Below, piece after piece: positions 1 to 8,925 of a DNA stretch of 64,000 nt (positions within the stretch are counted from its first letter, which is position 1; each line of letters begins with the position of its first letter). Source of the stretch: a bacterium (lineage in GTDB: Bacteria; Bacteroidota; Bacteroidia; Cytophagales; Cyclobacteriaceae). The position numbers and the translations under genes were made by a program. The DNA is taken from assembly GCA_024743255.1 (NCBI GenBank), contig JANSWY010000008.1, positions 58,871-122,870 on the forward strand, given 5' to 3'. A model generated the notes under the pieces. That model saw nothing but the letters and a program-made list of their open reading frames with translations. It was not told the DNA's origin and searched no databases.

Positions 1-51
1 TTAAAATAGAAAAAAGACCTATTATGAAATATCCCACAAATTCTGTGTTTC

Positions 52-765
52 CTAATTCTTTAATTCATTCAGCTTCCAATACGCTTTTCCATACCGATTA
101 GTATCTTTTCCTACTTTATCTAAGAAAACGATTTTGGCATCATGAAGAAAGACCCCAAAAGGTCCTCCACGTCCTTCTCTAAATCTTCTGCTTGATGTGG
201 TGACACCCGGCTTGACCAACTTAAGTTTGCCGTGTTTGGAAATCGATTTACAGAAGTAAGCGCTTTCCAGAATTTCTAATTTGGGATATCCCTGAACCTT
301 TTTAAAAATCTCCGACCTACAAAAAACAAATTGATCTCCATAATACTCCTGAGTAATGAAGTACCGCCAGTGATTCAGCTTTTCGATGATTCTTAAAAAA
401 ATTGAAGCATGATCAAATTTCATATGAAATGCACCACCCACAATTTGACTATTTGATAGCGTCTGACAAATCAATTGATCAAATGCTTTTGGAACGATTG
501 TATCAGCATCTAGAAATGCCAACACTTCCCCTTTGGCATAAGAAGCACCTTTATTGAGAATGGCATATTTTCTACCCTTCAATTCTGGGTGTTTATATAC
601 TGATACTCCTAGTTTCTCAGCTACGGACACAGTGTTATCTGTACTGCCTGAGTCTACTACAATGATTTCTGATAAATAATCGGTCTGATGATTTATTATA
701 CATGATAAAGTCTTTCCAATGTATTCTTCTTCATTTAAAGTTGGTATGATGATACTTAACAACAT
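52..765 (-). CDS. Family 2 glycosyltransferase
   Basis: This 237-residue protein has the GT-A fold signature of family 2 glycosyltransferases. An N-terminal SIIIPTLNEEEYI strand is followed by VVDSGSTDNT (nucleotide-sugar binding) and FLDADT near residue 85, the DXD-like metal site. It has no obvious membrane segment, so it is probably a cytoplasmic or peripheral enzyme that transfers a sugar to a lipid or glycan acceptor; the donor and acceptor cannot be told from sequence. The start codon lies one base after the stop of a 57-residue membrane-protein gene on the same strand (767-940), so the two are probably co-transcribed. Family assignment is firm and substrate is unknown. Confidence 0.9.
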   Translation of the reverse strand: MLLSIIIPTLNEEEYIGKTLSCIINHQTDYLSEIIVVDSGSTDNTVSVAEKLGVSVYKHPELKGRKYAILNKGASYAKGEVLAFLDADTIVPKAFDQLICQTLSNSQIVGGAFHMKFDHASIFLRIIEKLNHWRYFITQEYYGDQFVFCRSEIFKKVQGYPKLEILESAYFCKSISKHGKLKLVKPGVTTSSRRFREGRGGPFGVFLHDAKIVFLDKVGKDTNRYGKAYWKLNELKN

Positions 766-766
766 A

Positions 767-940
767 TCAAGTCTCTCTTTTTTGGACGTAGTAAAAGTTT
801 ACTGCGATCAGAAGCGTGTATCCTAACGCAAACCAAAACTCCCAATTCCATTTCATGGTCGTTGCTTGACCTATGAGCCAGACCAGACTAAAAACAAAGA
901 AGAAACCATTTACAAATAAGAGAATATGTCCTACCTTCAT
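767..940 (-). CDS. Small two-helix membrane protein (57 aa)
   Basis: This short reading frame encodes 57 residues starting MKVGHILLFVNGFFFVFSLV and ending YVQKRET. Two hydrophobic stretches (about residues 5-24 and 35-52), separated by a polar turn, predict a two-pass inner-membrane protein. Its stop is one base before the glycosyltransferase start, as in an operon, so it may anchor or assist that enzyme (inference). It lies opposite the first 30 codons of a longer reading frame on the plus strand, which supports the shorter DUF1835 start at 963. I do not recognise the family. Codon use and hydrophobicity look like a real gene, but the short length leaves doubt. Confidence 0.5.
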   Translation of the reverse strand: MKVGHILLFVNGFFFVFSLVWLIGQATTMKWNWEFWFALGYTLLIAVNFYYVQKRET

Positions 941-962
941 GGTAAATAGCTGTTTAAAGATT

Positions 963-1892
963 ATGGCCGATAATTTACATATTTTAAATGGAGATTCCTC
1001 GTGGCATTTGTTTCAGGAAACTGGAATTCCAGGGGAAACACTAGTTTGGAGGGAGATATTATGTGAAGGACCGGTTCAATACGAAATTGCCACACCAGAA
1101 TTTTGGTCAAAAAGAGATGATTTTGTGAAATCAGAATTTGGTGCAGGATCAGCTGATTACAAACAACTGATTGATGACTTTGAAAAACTGAAAGATTTTA
1201 AATCGTATACTGAAATCATTCTCTGGTTCGAGTACGATTTGTTTTGTCAGGTAAACATGATGGCTTTGTTGAGTTGGTGTTATAAGCAGAATGTTCACGA
1301 TCATTGCAAAGTCTCTATGATCTGTGTTGGTAATGAGCCTGGCTATGAAAGATTGGTAGGTTTGGGTAGAATTCCTCCACATCGCTACACCGAATTATTT
1401 GAAGAACGTACAGTTTTAACTGAACCATCTCTAGCTTACGCCGATCGTGTTTGGAAAGCTTATACTTCAGCCGATCCCAATGATTTAGAATTTACGTTGA
1501 TGCCTCATCCAGTCTTCAGTTATTTGTCGGGGGCAATGAAGAGTCATCTAAAAAGATTCCCGTATACTTCATGCGCACTCAATGAAATTGAGCAAGAAAT
1601 TCTAAGCACCATTCAAAACGAAGAAGTGCATAATGTAGATGATGTAGTACGGCACATGCTTCAGTGGCAACACTATTATGGTTTTGGTGACCTTCAATAT
1701 TTCAGACATATCCGTTTAATAAGGGATCTCATCAATTTTGAAGACCCAATGACCTTATCATCGATTGGGAAAGAAGCCATATCAGGTAACTGGTCCAGAA
1801 ACTCTGTTTCAGGGTTAAATTACCAACTTGGAGGGTCTGAAGCCAGTTCTTTCAATTGGAATGAGGATTCAGGAGATCTCATACCTTCATAG
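963..1892 (+). CDS. DUF1835 domain protein
   Basis: This is a 309-residue protein with the DUF1835 signature near its start: MADNLHILNGDSSWHLF, then WREILCEGPV, and an acidic/aromatic core EIILWFEYDLFCQVNM. DUF1835 proteins are widespread and of unknown biochemical function. The frame is open upstream to 873, but the conserved domain begins at the ATG at 963 and the extra 30 codons lie antisense to a plausible small membrane-protein gene, so 963 is preferred. The 3' end, including the family-like YQLGGS motif, overlaps the 3' end of the convergent epimerase gene by 73 bases, an unusually long convergent overlap for this window. Confidence 0.8.
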   Translation: MADNLHILNGDSSWHLFQETGIPGETLVWREILCEGPVQYEIATPEFWSKRDDFVKSEFGAGSADYKQLIDDFEKLKDFKSYTEIILWFEYDLFCQVNMMALLSWCYKQNVHDHCKVSMICVGNEPGYERLVGLGRIPPHRYTELFEERTVLTEPSLAYADRVWKAYTSADPNDLEFTLMPHPVFSYLSGAMKSHLKRFPYTSCALNEIEQEILSTIQNEEVHNVDDVVRHMLQWQHYYGFGDLQYFRHIRLIRDLINFEDPMTLSSIGKEAISGNWSRNSVSGLNYQLGGSEASSFNWNEDSGDLIPS

Positions 1893-2812
1893 CTTCGGCA
1901 CAAATCGTTCAATGCGTTTTCGATTCTCTCATATTTGAATTCATATCCCTCATCAAGGAATCTTTTTGGAATTACGTATCGGCTTTTAAGGATTAATTCA
2001 GTTTCCGTACCAATAATTCGAGCTCCCAGTTTCAGCATCCAGGTTTTTAATGGGAAACCAAACCTTACTTTCATTGCATCCCTCAAACTCTTGTGTAACC
2101 ATTGATTTCTGATGGGATTCGGGGCGCACGCATTATATGCGCCCCTGACAGATTGGTTATAAATGCAATATTCTACCATACCCACAAAGTCATCCTCATG
2201 TAACCAGCTGAACATCTGATAACCCGACCCCATTTTACCTCCAAAACCTAGTTTCGTGAGCCCTTTCAGAGGAACTAGTGCTCCGTCATTTCTCCCAAGT
2301 ACTATTGCAATTCTCAACAACACCTGGCGTGTATTTTTCAATTGGAAACTATTAAAACATTCCTCCCATTTTTTACACACATCCACGGAGAACCCTGTAC
2401 CAAACTCTCCATTCACTTCATCCATTGGATCCCTTAAGCTATGACGATAAATAGTTGCTGAAGCTCCATTAATCCACAATTTCGGAGGTTTTTCACATTG
2501 CTCTGTCGCTTTACCCAATACATAGGTAGCATCAAGTCTTGTGTTGTAAATAACTTGCTTATTCTTTTCTGTATATCTACAATTGACGGATCTACCATTC
2601 AAATTAATTAGCACATCAACTCCTTCCAGGTATTTTGTCCAATATCCCATTGACTCCCCATCCCATTTTACATATTGGACATTGTCGTAATCTACCTTGT
2701 GACTTCTTGTCAGTATGGTAATTTGTCTTGCCGTTGATTTGAAATGGTTGGTCAGTACTTTACCCAGGAAACCAGTTCCTCCTGCTATTACAATGTGATT
2801 TAAAGTTTTCAT
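1820..2812 (-). CDS. TIGR01777-family NAD(P)-dependent epimerase
   Basis: This 330-residue extended short-chain dehydrogenase has the Rossmann motif GGTGFLG at residues 11-17, then LINLNG and WINGASATIY. A C-terminal region (GFPLKTWMLKLGARIIGTE, then GYEFKY) is typical of the DUF1731 tail of TIGR01777 (YfcH/SDR39U1-like) proteins. Length fits the family at about 300 residues. The substrate is unknown. It is the third gene of a compact operon (3637-4011, 2816-3634, 1820-2812, gaps of 2 and 3 bases) whose start carries a GbsR-like palindrome. Family assignment is secure and function in the operon is not. Confidence 0.88.
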   Translation of the reverse strand: MKTLNHIVIAGGTGFLGKVLTNHFKSTARQITILTRSHKVDYDNVQYVKWDGESMGYWTKYLEGVDVLINLNGRSVNCRYTEKNKQVIYNTRLDATYVLGKATEQCEKPPKLWINGASATIYRHSLRDPMDEVNGEFGTGFSVDVCKKWEECFNSFQLKNTRQVLLRIAIVLGRNDGALVPLKGLTKLGFGGKMGSGYQMFSWLHEDDFVGMVEYCIYNQSVRGAYNACAPNPIRNQWLHKSLRDAMKVRFGFPLKTWMLKLGARIIGTETELILKSRYVIPKRFLDEGYEFKYERIENALNDLCRSYEGMRSPESSFQLKELASDPPSW

Positions 2813-2815
2813 TTT

Positions 2816-3634
2816 TCAGATAATTAAAAGTAATACGACGGCCCTGTACGTGACCCATGAGAGGGAAAGTATCAATGCCGGTAATTCCAGAATCTTCAGT
2901 CTTCTTTTGTGCTCAATAAACATGGCCAAAACGACTAATGAAAAGTATCCCAGGTGTATCCAAATGCTTAAATCGAATACTAGTCCAATAGTTGTTATCG
3001 GAATTAACATGAGAGCTCCCATCAATGAAACGGTCATTAAGTTCCCCAAATAATACATCACTTTGGAAGGATCAAAAGCAAATGCTATCAAACCAAGGAC
3101 AATCATTTGGCCACCAGCAATGGCTACTTCTCTCCATATGTTAGCTGAAGGAACAATTGGTGAGATCAGCAATGAAAATTGAGTTAGAATAACTGCGGTG
3201 ACTATCCAACTAAAGACCAGGTATAAGACCCGATACTTAAGATTGAATGTAGGAGCACAGGAATCACTCCTCTCAAATTGACTCCCAGGGATTATTACTT
3301 TCCTGTTGTATGAAATGAAGGAATACAATCGCTGAATGAACCATCGAAATACTGTCCACTTGAACAATCCCTGGAATACTGGAAATCTATGAACAAGTAT
3401 TTTAAACAGGCTTTCGATCCCGTAGGTAATTTCTCCGCTTTTGGTATTAATCAATGGGATTTCGTTGAAGCTTCTGGATAAATCCAATTGATCTTTTTCC
3501 TGCTGATCAAGCTCTCCAAATGATTTACGGCCATCTTTTTCTAACAGGCCATACTTCACAAAAGCTCCTGTATAGACATGGCACATAGGACATTCATGGT
3601 CGTATATGATTGTATGATCCTTCAGAGTTTTCAT
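2816..3634 (-). CDS. DCC-type thioredoxin-like membrane protein (DUF393)
   Basis: This is a 272-residue protein. The N-terminal third matches the DCC/DUF393 thiol-disulfide family, with the motif YDHECPMC (residues 11-18, the D..C..C pair). The C-terminal half (about residues 130-272) has four or five hydrophobic segments, so the protein is a fusion of a thioredoxin-like head to a polytopic membrane part. DUF393 proteins are predicted to do dithiol redox chemistry, but few have known partners. It sits 3 bases upstream of the epimerase gene and 2 bases downstream of the small membrane-protein gene, implying one transcript. The exact substrate is unknown. Confidence 0.8.
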   Translation of the reverse strand: MKTLKDHTIIYDHECPMCHVYTGAFVKYGLLEKDGRKSFGELDQQEKDQLDLSRSFNEIPLINTKSGEITYGIESLFKILVHRFPVFQGLFKWTVFRWFIQRLYSFISYNRKVIIPGSQFERSDSCAPTFNLKYRVLYLVFSWIVTAVILTQFSLLISPIVPSANIWREVAIAGGQMIVLGLIAFAFDPSKVMYYLGNLMTVSLMGALMLIPITTIGLVFDLSIWIHLGYFSLVVLAMFIEHKRRLKILELPALILSLSWVTYRAVVLLLII

Positions 3635-3636
3635 GG

Positions 3637-4011
3637 CTAGGCTTTTTTGTAGGCTTGTTCTACTTTGGCTCTGCTTCTGAGCTTGAAAAAGACAAATAGG
3701 TTAAAGAAATGCATTCCACCCAGAATTAGAATAATCGCTCCCAGTTTCAAACTCAATCGTTCAATGACAGCTTGCACAGTAAGAATGTCTCCAAATATTT
3801 GAAGTGTATAAACAGCATATCCAATGTTGATCAGATAGAATCCAACCAGTAGCAACCTGTTCACACTATCCGCTAGCTCGTGATTGCTATGAAAAATATC
3901 TACCAGAAATACTCTCCCATTTTTATGAAGTGTTCTGGCTACCCACACTGTCAAGGCGACAGTAATGGGTAAATACATGGCGTAAGTCAAAATATTGTAG
4001 TTCATGGTCAA
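3637..4011 (-). CDS. Small polytopic membrane protein
   Basis: This 124-residue protein has three clear hydrophobic helices (about residues 7-24, 51-73 and 86-110) and a basic C-terminal tail RSRAKVEQAYKKA. I do not recognise a named family. It is the first gene of the operon with the DCC protein and the TIGR01777 epimerase. The palindrome at 4036-4063 lies just upstream of its start, where a repressor would block transcription. It may be a membrane subunit that works with the DCC protein (inference from adjacency only). Confidence 0.7.
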   Translation of the reverse strand: MTMNYNILTYAMYLPITVALTVWVARTLHKNGRVFLVDIFHSNHELADSVNRLLLVGFYLINIGYAVYTLQIFGDILTVQAVIERLSLKLGAIILILGGMHFFNLFVFFKLRSRAKVEQAYKKA

Positions 4012-4035
4012 AATATTTACAAGTTCAATTATTTC

Positions 4036-4063
4036 ATAACTTTCAGAAATTATTGAAAGTTAT
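4036..4063. promoter_or_regulatory. Palindromic operator, site 1
   Basis: A perfect 10-bp inverted repeat: left arm ATAACTTTCA (4036-4045), spacer GAAATTAT, right arm TGAAAGTTAT (4054-4063). It lies 24 bases upstream of the membrane-protein start at 4011 and just downstream of the GbsR-type regulator gene. The core CTTTCA-N8-TGAAAG is repeated with the same spacing at 4631-4650 before the regulator's own start. Binding by that regulator is inferred. Confidence 0.65.
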
Positions 4064-4076
4064 TTTCAAAAAAATA

Positions 4077-4577
4077 TTACTTCCTAAAAAGCCCTAAGAC
4101 TTTGTAAAACCAGTTCTGTTTAGAGTTAATAAATAGGTCCAATGTACTTTCTGCCTGGTTTGCAAAATCTGCTATGTCCTTAGTCACATTTCTGAATTCA
4201 TCTTCAAGCTTTCCCTTTCCATTCACATCTTGCACTTGGTTAAGAATCTTTTGAATTGGCTCTAACTCCCTCTTCTTTCTTTCTTTTGCCACCTGCTTTG
4301 CTAATTCCCAAATGTCCTTATCAGATTTAAAGTATTCTTTTCTTTCCCCAGCTTTCAATTCCTTCTCAACAAGCCCCCAATCCATTAATGCCCTGATATT
4401 CATATTGGCATTTCCTCTACTTATCTGTAATTCCGCCATTATTTCCTCGGCTGAAAGTGGATCAGTAGATATCAATAACAAAGCATGTATCTGAGCCATG
4501 GTTCTATTGATCCCCCAACTAGATCCCAAGCTACCCCAGGCTAAAATAAACTTCTCTTTTGCTTCTTGATATTCCAT
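4077..4577 (-). CDS. GbsR/MarR-family transcriptional regulator
   Basis: This 166-residue winged-helix protein is of the GbsR branch of the MarR superfamily. The HTH region LSAEEIMAELQISRGNANMN is followed by ALMDWGLVEKEL (recognition helix and wing). The N-terminal FILAWGSLGSSWGINRTMAQ is characteristic of GbsR-type proteins. The C-terminal half is helical and charged and probably serves dimerisation or ligand sensing. The gene lies directly upstream of, and co-oriented with, the membrane/DCC/epimerase operon. Matching palindromes precede both, suggesting autoregulation plus control of the operon. The effector is unknown; in Bacillus GbsR senses choline, but that should not be transferred here. 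Confidence 0.88.
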   Translation of the reverse strand: MEYQEAKEKFILAWGSLGSSWGINRTMAQIHALLLISTDPLSAEEIMAELQISRGNANMNIRALMDWGLVEKELKAGERKEYFKSDKDIWELAKQVAKERKKRELEPIQKILNQVQDVNGKGKLEDEFRNVTKDIADFANQAESTLDLFINSKQNWFYKVLGLFRK

Positions 4578-4630
4578 TTATTGACTGTTTACAAACTAGT
4601 AACGACTCAATATTAGAAATTGTTTCAGAA

Positions 4631-4650
4631 CTTTCAAAATTTATTGAAAG
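4631..4650. promoter_or_regulatory. Palindromic operator, site 2
   Basis: An inverted repeat CTTTCA (4631-4636), 8-base spacer AAATTTAT, TGAAAG (4645-4650), centred about 63 bases upstream of the GbsR-type regulator start at 4577. Core and spacer length are identical to site 1 at 4036-4063, and the AT-rich spacers are similar. This suggests one dimeric regulator binds both; it is probably the autoregulatory site. Confidence 0.6.
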
Positions 4651-4799
4651 CTAAGTTTCCGGAGAATCACTTTGAATTGTATAGAAACATATAGACCGTC
4701 GGTCGAAAAGTGAGTCAAGAAATACCTTTATCACTGGTATACATGCGGATTTTTTATTAATTAAGTACTTACAAGGAACACCAGTACCATTTAAGAAAA

Positions 4800-6830
4800 A
4801 TGACCAACCTAAAATTTGTGAGACTGTTTGTGTTATTGCTACTAATCAGTCAACTAAATGCATACGGACAGGACTTGAGTAATATTGTCAAGCCCGGTGC
4901 TATCGTACAACAGCCAAAAGTAAGTTTTGACGGCACCCAACTTGTGTTTATGGCTAACTACGATGGAAGAGCAAAACCATACATTAGCGATTATGTAAAC
5001 GGCCAATGGTCTGAACCAAAACTTATATTTTCAGATGATATCAATGGGCAATATCTGTTTTCTCATCCACAACTAAGTTTTGACAATCAAAGACTCTATA
5101 TCTCGGGTAAACAAGTAAACTCCAATTACGATATTTTCTATTCCGATTTAGTTGACGGCCAGTGGGGCGAGTTAAAACCTATTTGGGCTAATATCAATAC
5201 TGGAGTAGACGAGGAATCTCCAGCTGTCTCACCAAACGAAAAAATCATCCTATTCACGAGACCTACCCCAGAGTCCGAAAAGGCAAGTGATTTTTGTAAG
5301 GTGCTGTTCATGACAGAAATGGATGAAACCGGAAACTGGTCAGAGGCAAGGAGGTTAAGTCCTGATTATAATATGGGGTGTGAGTACTCTCCTTACTTTT
5401 CAACAGATAATAAAACATTCTATTTCTCATCAAATGTTGATGTCACTGATAGTGAAGGCAGAAGAGTTTCTAGAAAGATTTTCAACGTTTACTGGGCAAA
5501 AATTGATGGATTATACAAATTCAATCCAAAAGTTGTACAAGAAGTCATAAACCCCAATGAGCATCAAAATTCAATCTCGATTGATAGAAATGGTCAAATG
5601 TATTTTGGTCAGGGAGATATATTCAAGGCAAATGAAACTAAGCAATATTCATCAATTGGATACAAACAACTTACCGCTTCCATGTCTCCTGAAGCAAGTA
5701 CATTAATCTCTGGAAATGTAACAGATACCGATGGGCAAATTTTAAGTGCAGAAATTTCAATCATCAACCCATATACATCTAAGGTCCTTCAGAAAGTAAA
5801 TAGCAATGCTGAGGGATATTTTCAGGCGTTTATTCCTACTGGAGAGCAGTTTTCTATTGTGGCAAGAAAAGAAAATTACTCTACACAGTCAAAATTATTG
5901 AACACAAGTTCTCAAGAATTAAATCTTGACTTCACTTTATTTCCTGAAGTCAATTTTAAATTCAATGTTTTTGACAGTGAGTTCTATTTCCCCCTAGGAG
6001 CATCTTTATCCATCAGGGATAGTGATTTTAATGAAATCAGGAATTACAACATCTATGCAGATCCAAATGAAAATGCAGCAATCCAAATTCCTCTTGGTCA
6101 GGAACTATTTGTAATCTTTAGTTCCCAAAACTATTATTCCGATACACTTACACTTCCATTCGACAAAGAGGTGATATTTAGTGAGTTCGATTTTGATGTT
6201 GAACTAATCAGAAAGATCAAGAATCTACAATTTCAGTTTACAGATGATGAAACAGGAAGAAGTTTGGGGCTTGAAGTTACTGTTTACAACGTATCCAGAA
6301 ATGAAAAAACTGTTCGGCAAGTAACAGATGGTAATCTTTCCCTTGACTTAAGAGATGGAGAAGTTTATGAGATCAGTAGCTCAGCACAAGGGTACAGCTA
6401 TTTCAGCGCTCAGTATGATATGTCCGATGAGGAACTGGAACAGAATAAAATCATTGAGACTAAACTGAAGTCCATCAAGAATAGCTCCATTGTGCTCAAT
6501 AATATCACTTTCGAATACAATTCTTTTGATTTGATTGCACAATCTTACGGTGAGCTAAATAAATTGGTTCAATACCTTATCAACAACGGCGACTACAAAG
6601 TTGAAATCTCTGCGCATACAGATGACAAGGGAGCAGAAAACTACAATCTTCAATTATCAAGGCTAAGAGCTGGATCTGTGATGAATTACTTGCAGGATCA
6701 TGGAATTCTGAGCGATAGATTAATATCTAAAGGTTATGGTGAAGCTCAACCTTTGTTTGAAAACGACACTGAAGAAAACAGAGCTAAAAACAGAAGAGTA
6801 GAATTCAAAATATTGAATCAAAATGAATAA
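4800..6830 (+). CDS. OmpA-family protein with PD40 propeller and CRD
   Basis: This 676-residue secreted protein has a signal peptide over residues 1-23 (cleavage near AYGQ). Residues about 30-290 hold PD40/WD40-like propeller repeats (PKVSFDGTQLVF, HPQLSFDNQRLYISG, SPAVSPNEKIILF). Residues 300-380 resemble a carboxypeptidase-regulatory (CRD) domain (ISGNVTDTDGQ). Residues 565-676 are an OmpA C-terminal domain with the peptidoglycan-binding pattern NLQLSRLRAGSV and NRRVEF. This order is that of the type IX secretion component PorE, minus its N-terminal TPR and lipobox. It probably anchors a complex to the cell wall from the periplasm. It starts an operon: the next gene overlaps by 8 bases, and a TPR-CHAT gene follows. 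Confidence 0.88.
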   Translation: MTNLKFVRLFVLLLLISQLNAYGQDLSNIVKPGAIVQQPKVSFDGTQLVFMANYDGRAKPYISDYVNGQWSEPKLIFSDDINGQYLFSHPQLSFDNQRLYISGKQVNSNYDIFYSDLVDGQWGELKPIWANINTGVDEESPAVSPNEKIILFTRPTPESEKASDFCKVLFMTEMDETGNWSEARRLSPDYNMGCEYSPYFSTDNKTFYFSSNVDVTDSEGRRVSRKIFNVYWAKIDGLYKFNPKVVQEVINPNEHQNSISIDRNGQMYFGQGDIFKANETKQYSSIGYKQLTASMSPEASTLISGNVTDTDGQILSAEISIINPYTSKVLQKVNSNAEGYFQAFIPTGEQFSIVARKENYSTQSKLLNTSSQELNLDFTLFPEVNFKFNVFDSEFYFPLGASLSIRDSDFNEIRNYNIYADPNENAAIQIPLGQELFVIFSSQNYYSDTLTLPFDKEVIFSEFDFDVELIRKIKNLQFQFTDDETGRSLGLEVTVYNVSRNEKTVRQVTDGNLSLDLRDGEVYEISSSAQGYSYFSAQYDMSDEELEQNKIIETKLKSIKNSSIVLNNITFEYNSFDLIAQSYGELNKLVQYLINNGDYKVEISAHTDDKGAENYNLQLSRLRAGSVMNYLQDHGILSDRLISKGYGEAQPLFENDTEENRAKNRRVEFKILNQNE

Positions 6831-8925
6831 GAAGGCAAAAATTCTAATTTCTACTTATTTGATACTAATCGGTATGTTTAGTGTTACATGGGCTCAAAAC
6901 GCTCAATATGAGGATATTTTAGCGTCTCAAAGAAGCTTATCACCAGAGAATTACTACAATGCCTTATTGAAGTTTCAAAATGAAAATCCAACCTGGCCAA
7001 ATGTCTATTTCAAATTGGGGAATGTCCAACTTGAGATATTTTCAGAATTAGATCCACTGGTAGATAGAAACTCATCACGACAGTACATCGCCAATGTTAG
7101 GACAAACTACAGTCTTGCTAAAAACTATGTTGATGATAAGGAAATACGCAGAAACTTTGATTGGTACGAAATGCCAAAGGCTAAAAATAAGGATTCATTA
7201 GTCGCTGAAGTAATCAACAAAGTGAATCAGAACTATTTGAACTCAATCAAGTATGCTGACAACTACGAAAGTCTGATCAAAAACTATGACAATGCGGTAA
7301 GAAACTATCTTGAAGCTCGGGAAATATTCATTGACATCAATAATAGAGCGGATAACCTCAGACAACTCTTTCTAAAGGCGGATAACAAACTAAAAAGTGA
7401 TATCAAAACCTGCGGTGTGCATTTTGATTCAACTCTATACTATCTTGACAAATACAGGGAATTGTACCAAACAATGCCACACAAAAAGATTCGCAAGGTC
7501 AATGTGAATCTGATCAAGATAGATTACTATCGAATGAATGGCATTACTCCAACAAACTTCCTACTAGACGATCTTGATTTATGGGATTATAAAGACTGGT
7601 CGGAGAACTTCCTAAAGCTGATCCGTGAGGAAGTAGATGAGCTTAAAGTTGAATTAAGCAATGCTTACACTTCTTTTCTCAAACTATCAGACCGAACAAT
7701 TAATGGGGACGAGTGTTTTCAGGCCAATATAAATGAACTGAAGCTTCAAAGACTGGCCAACATTGTCAGCAAGTATGACAACCAATCATTGTTGATAGAT
7801 ATTTTTCAGTACCAGCAAGCGAAGCTAACATTTGGTAATCAGGTGGCATATGAGAATAATTGTAATGTTAGTAATCAATCACCATCAGATAACCTAATCT
7901 CGAGAAAGGCAAGAATTCTTCAAAATCTATATGAAGGGTATAAAGGAACAGATAGTCTTTGCAGCATTATCGGATCAACTAATCATCAAACCAATTCATT
8001 TCAATGGTTTTTTGATAAGTACATGTCGGGATCTACAGGGGTAGCTGAATTCACAGCTCAGCAACAAACAGAAAATGCCACTGCTATTAAGCAAAACATT
8101 CAAAAGCTAATGGCATTACAAGACAGACAATTCTACAATAGCGAGTTTGCTAGCAAAGAATTGAAATTGGCTGGAGACACGATTACAAATCAAACTTTGG
8201 TTGATGGAGACAAAATTGAGATTACCCAGAGGATTGTGATTGACTCACTTTATGAAATATTCATGGCTAAGAAGCTATCAGGTAGAAACAGCATTTATGG
8301 AGTTAGAAAAATCAATGAAGGGTTTAGAATTGTCTGGGAAGAACCATTAAAGGCAGGGCAAACTCCAGACTATTATAAAATGCTTTCTGATAGCTCTTTA
8401 GTGATCGGAGGAACTGGGACGAACATATGGCTCAAACACCTGGGATTTCTTGGTAGCAAGAAAGCGGAATTGAGATTGACAGGAAAGAATCCAATCAAAA
8501 ACATCTATTTCAACGACCTATTAAATTCATATACCATCATCCAGGAATTATCATATGACGCTGAGAGTCAAATAGGGAAATATCAATTGACAAAACTCAA
8601 TTCTGTTGGCAAAACATCATTAAAAAAACAACTGACTCTAAATGGAAAATTCATCAATGTAATATCTCAGGATAATGCATATTGGTTCTTCTCCGGTAGT
8701 GATTCTGAAGAGACAAGTGTCATACATTTAGCAACCTACGATTGGCAGTCTATGGAAAAAACCAGTGAGTTGCAGTATGAATACAATTTTGCTTTAAAAG
8801 ATCCACTTGTGATCAAAAACGACAACTTAACCCTGACAATGATCTCAGGATTAAACAATCCAACGAAAATTGTCTATTCACTGATTGATTATGAAGGCAG
8901 TAAGATATATGAGAAGGAGTTTTAA
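6823..8925 (+). CDS. Secreted protein of unknown function (700 aa)
   Basis: Residues 1-25 form a signal peptide ending SVTWAQ. Residues about 30-420 are largely helical and rich in Asn, Lys, Tyr and Leu, resembling irregular TPR-like helices (NYYNALLKFQNENPTWPNVYFKLGN). Residues about 480-700 look beta-rich, with short repeated strands (INEGFRIVW, SSLVIGGTG, NAYWFFSG) suggestive of a propeller-like fold. I recognise no named domain. It overlaps the OmpA/PD40 gene by 8 bases and the CHAT gene by 17 bases, so the three products are almost surely made together and may form a periplasmic complex. There is no lipobox and no beta-barrel signature. Confidence 0.75.
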   Translation: MNKKAKILISTYLILIGMFSVTWAQNAQYEDILASQRSLSPENYYNALLKFQNENPTWPNVYFKLGNVQLEIFSELDPLVDRNSSRQYIANVRTNYSLAKNYVDDKEIRRNFDWYEMPKAKNKDSLVAEVINKVNQNYLNSIKYADNYESLIKNYDNAVRNYLEAREIFIDINNRADNLRQLFLKADNKLKSDIKTCGVHFDSTLYYLDKYRELYQTMPHKKIRKVNVNLIKIDYYRMNGITPTNFLLDDLDLWDYKDWSENFLKLIREEVDELKVELSNAYTSFLKLSDRTINGDECFQANINELKLQRLANIVSKYDNQSLLIDIFQYQQAKLTFGNQVAYENNCNVSNQSPSDNLISRKARILQNLYEGYKGTDSLCSIIGSTNHQTNSFQWFFDKYMSGSTGVAEFTAQQQTENATAIKQNIQKLMALQDRQFYNSEFASKELKLAGDTITNQTLVDGDKIEITQRIVIDSLYEIFMAKKLSGRNSIYGVRKINEGFRIVWEEPLKAGQTPDYYKMLSDSSLVIGGTGTNIWLKHLGFLGSKKAELRLTGKNPIKNIYFNDLLNSYTIIQELSYDAESQIGKYQLTKLNSVGKTSLKKQLTLNGKFINVISQDNAYWFFSGSDSEETSVIHLATYDWQSMEKTSELQYEYNFALKDPLVIKNDNLTLTMISGLNNPTKIVYSLIDYEGSKIYEKEF

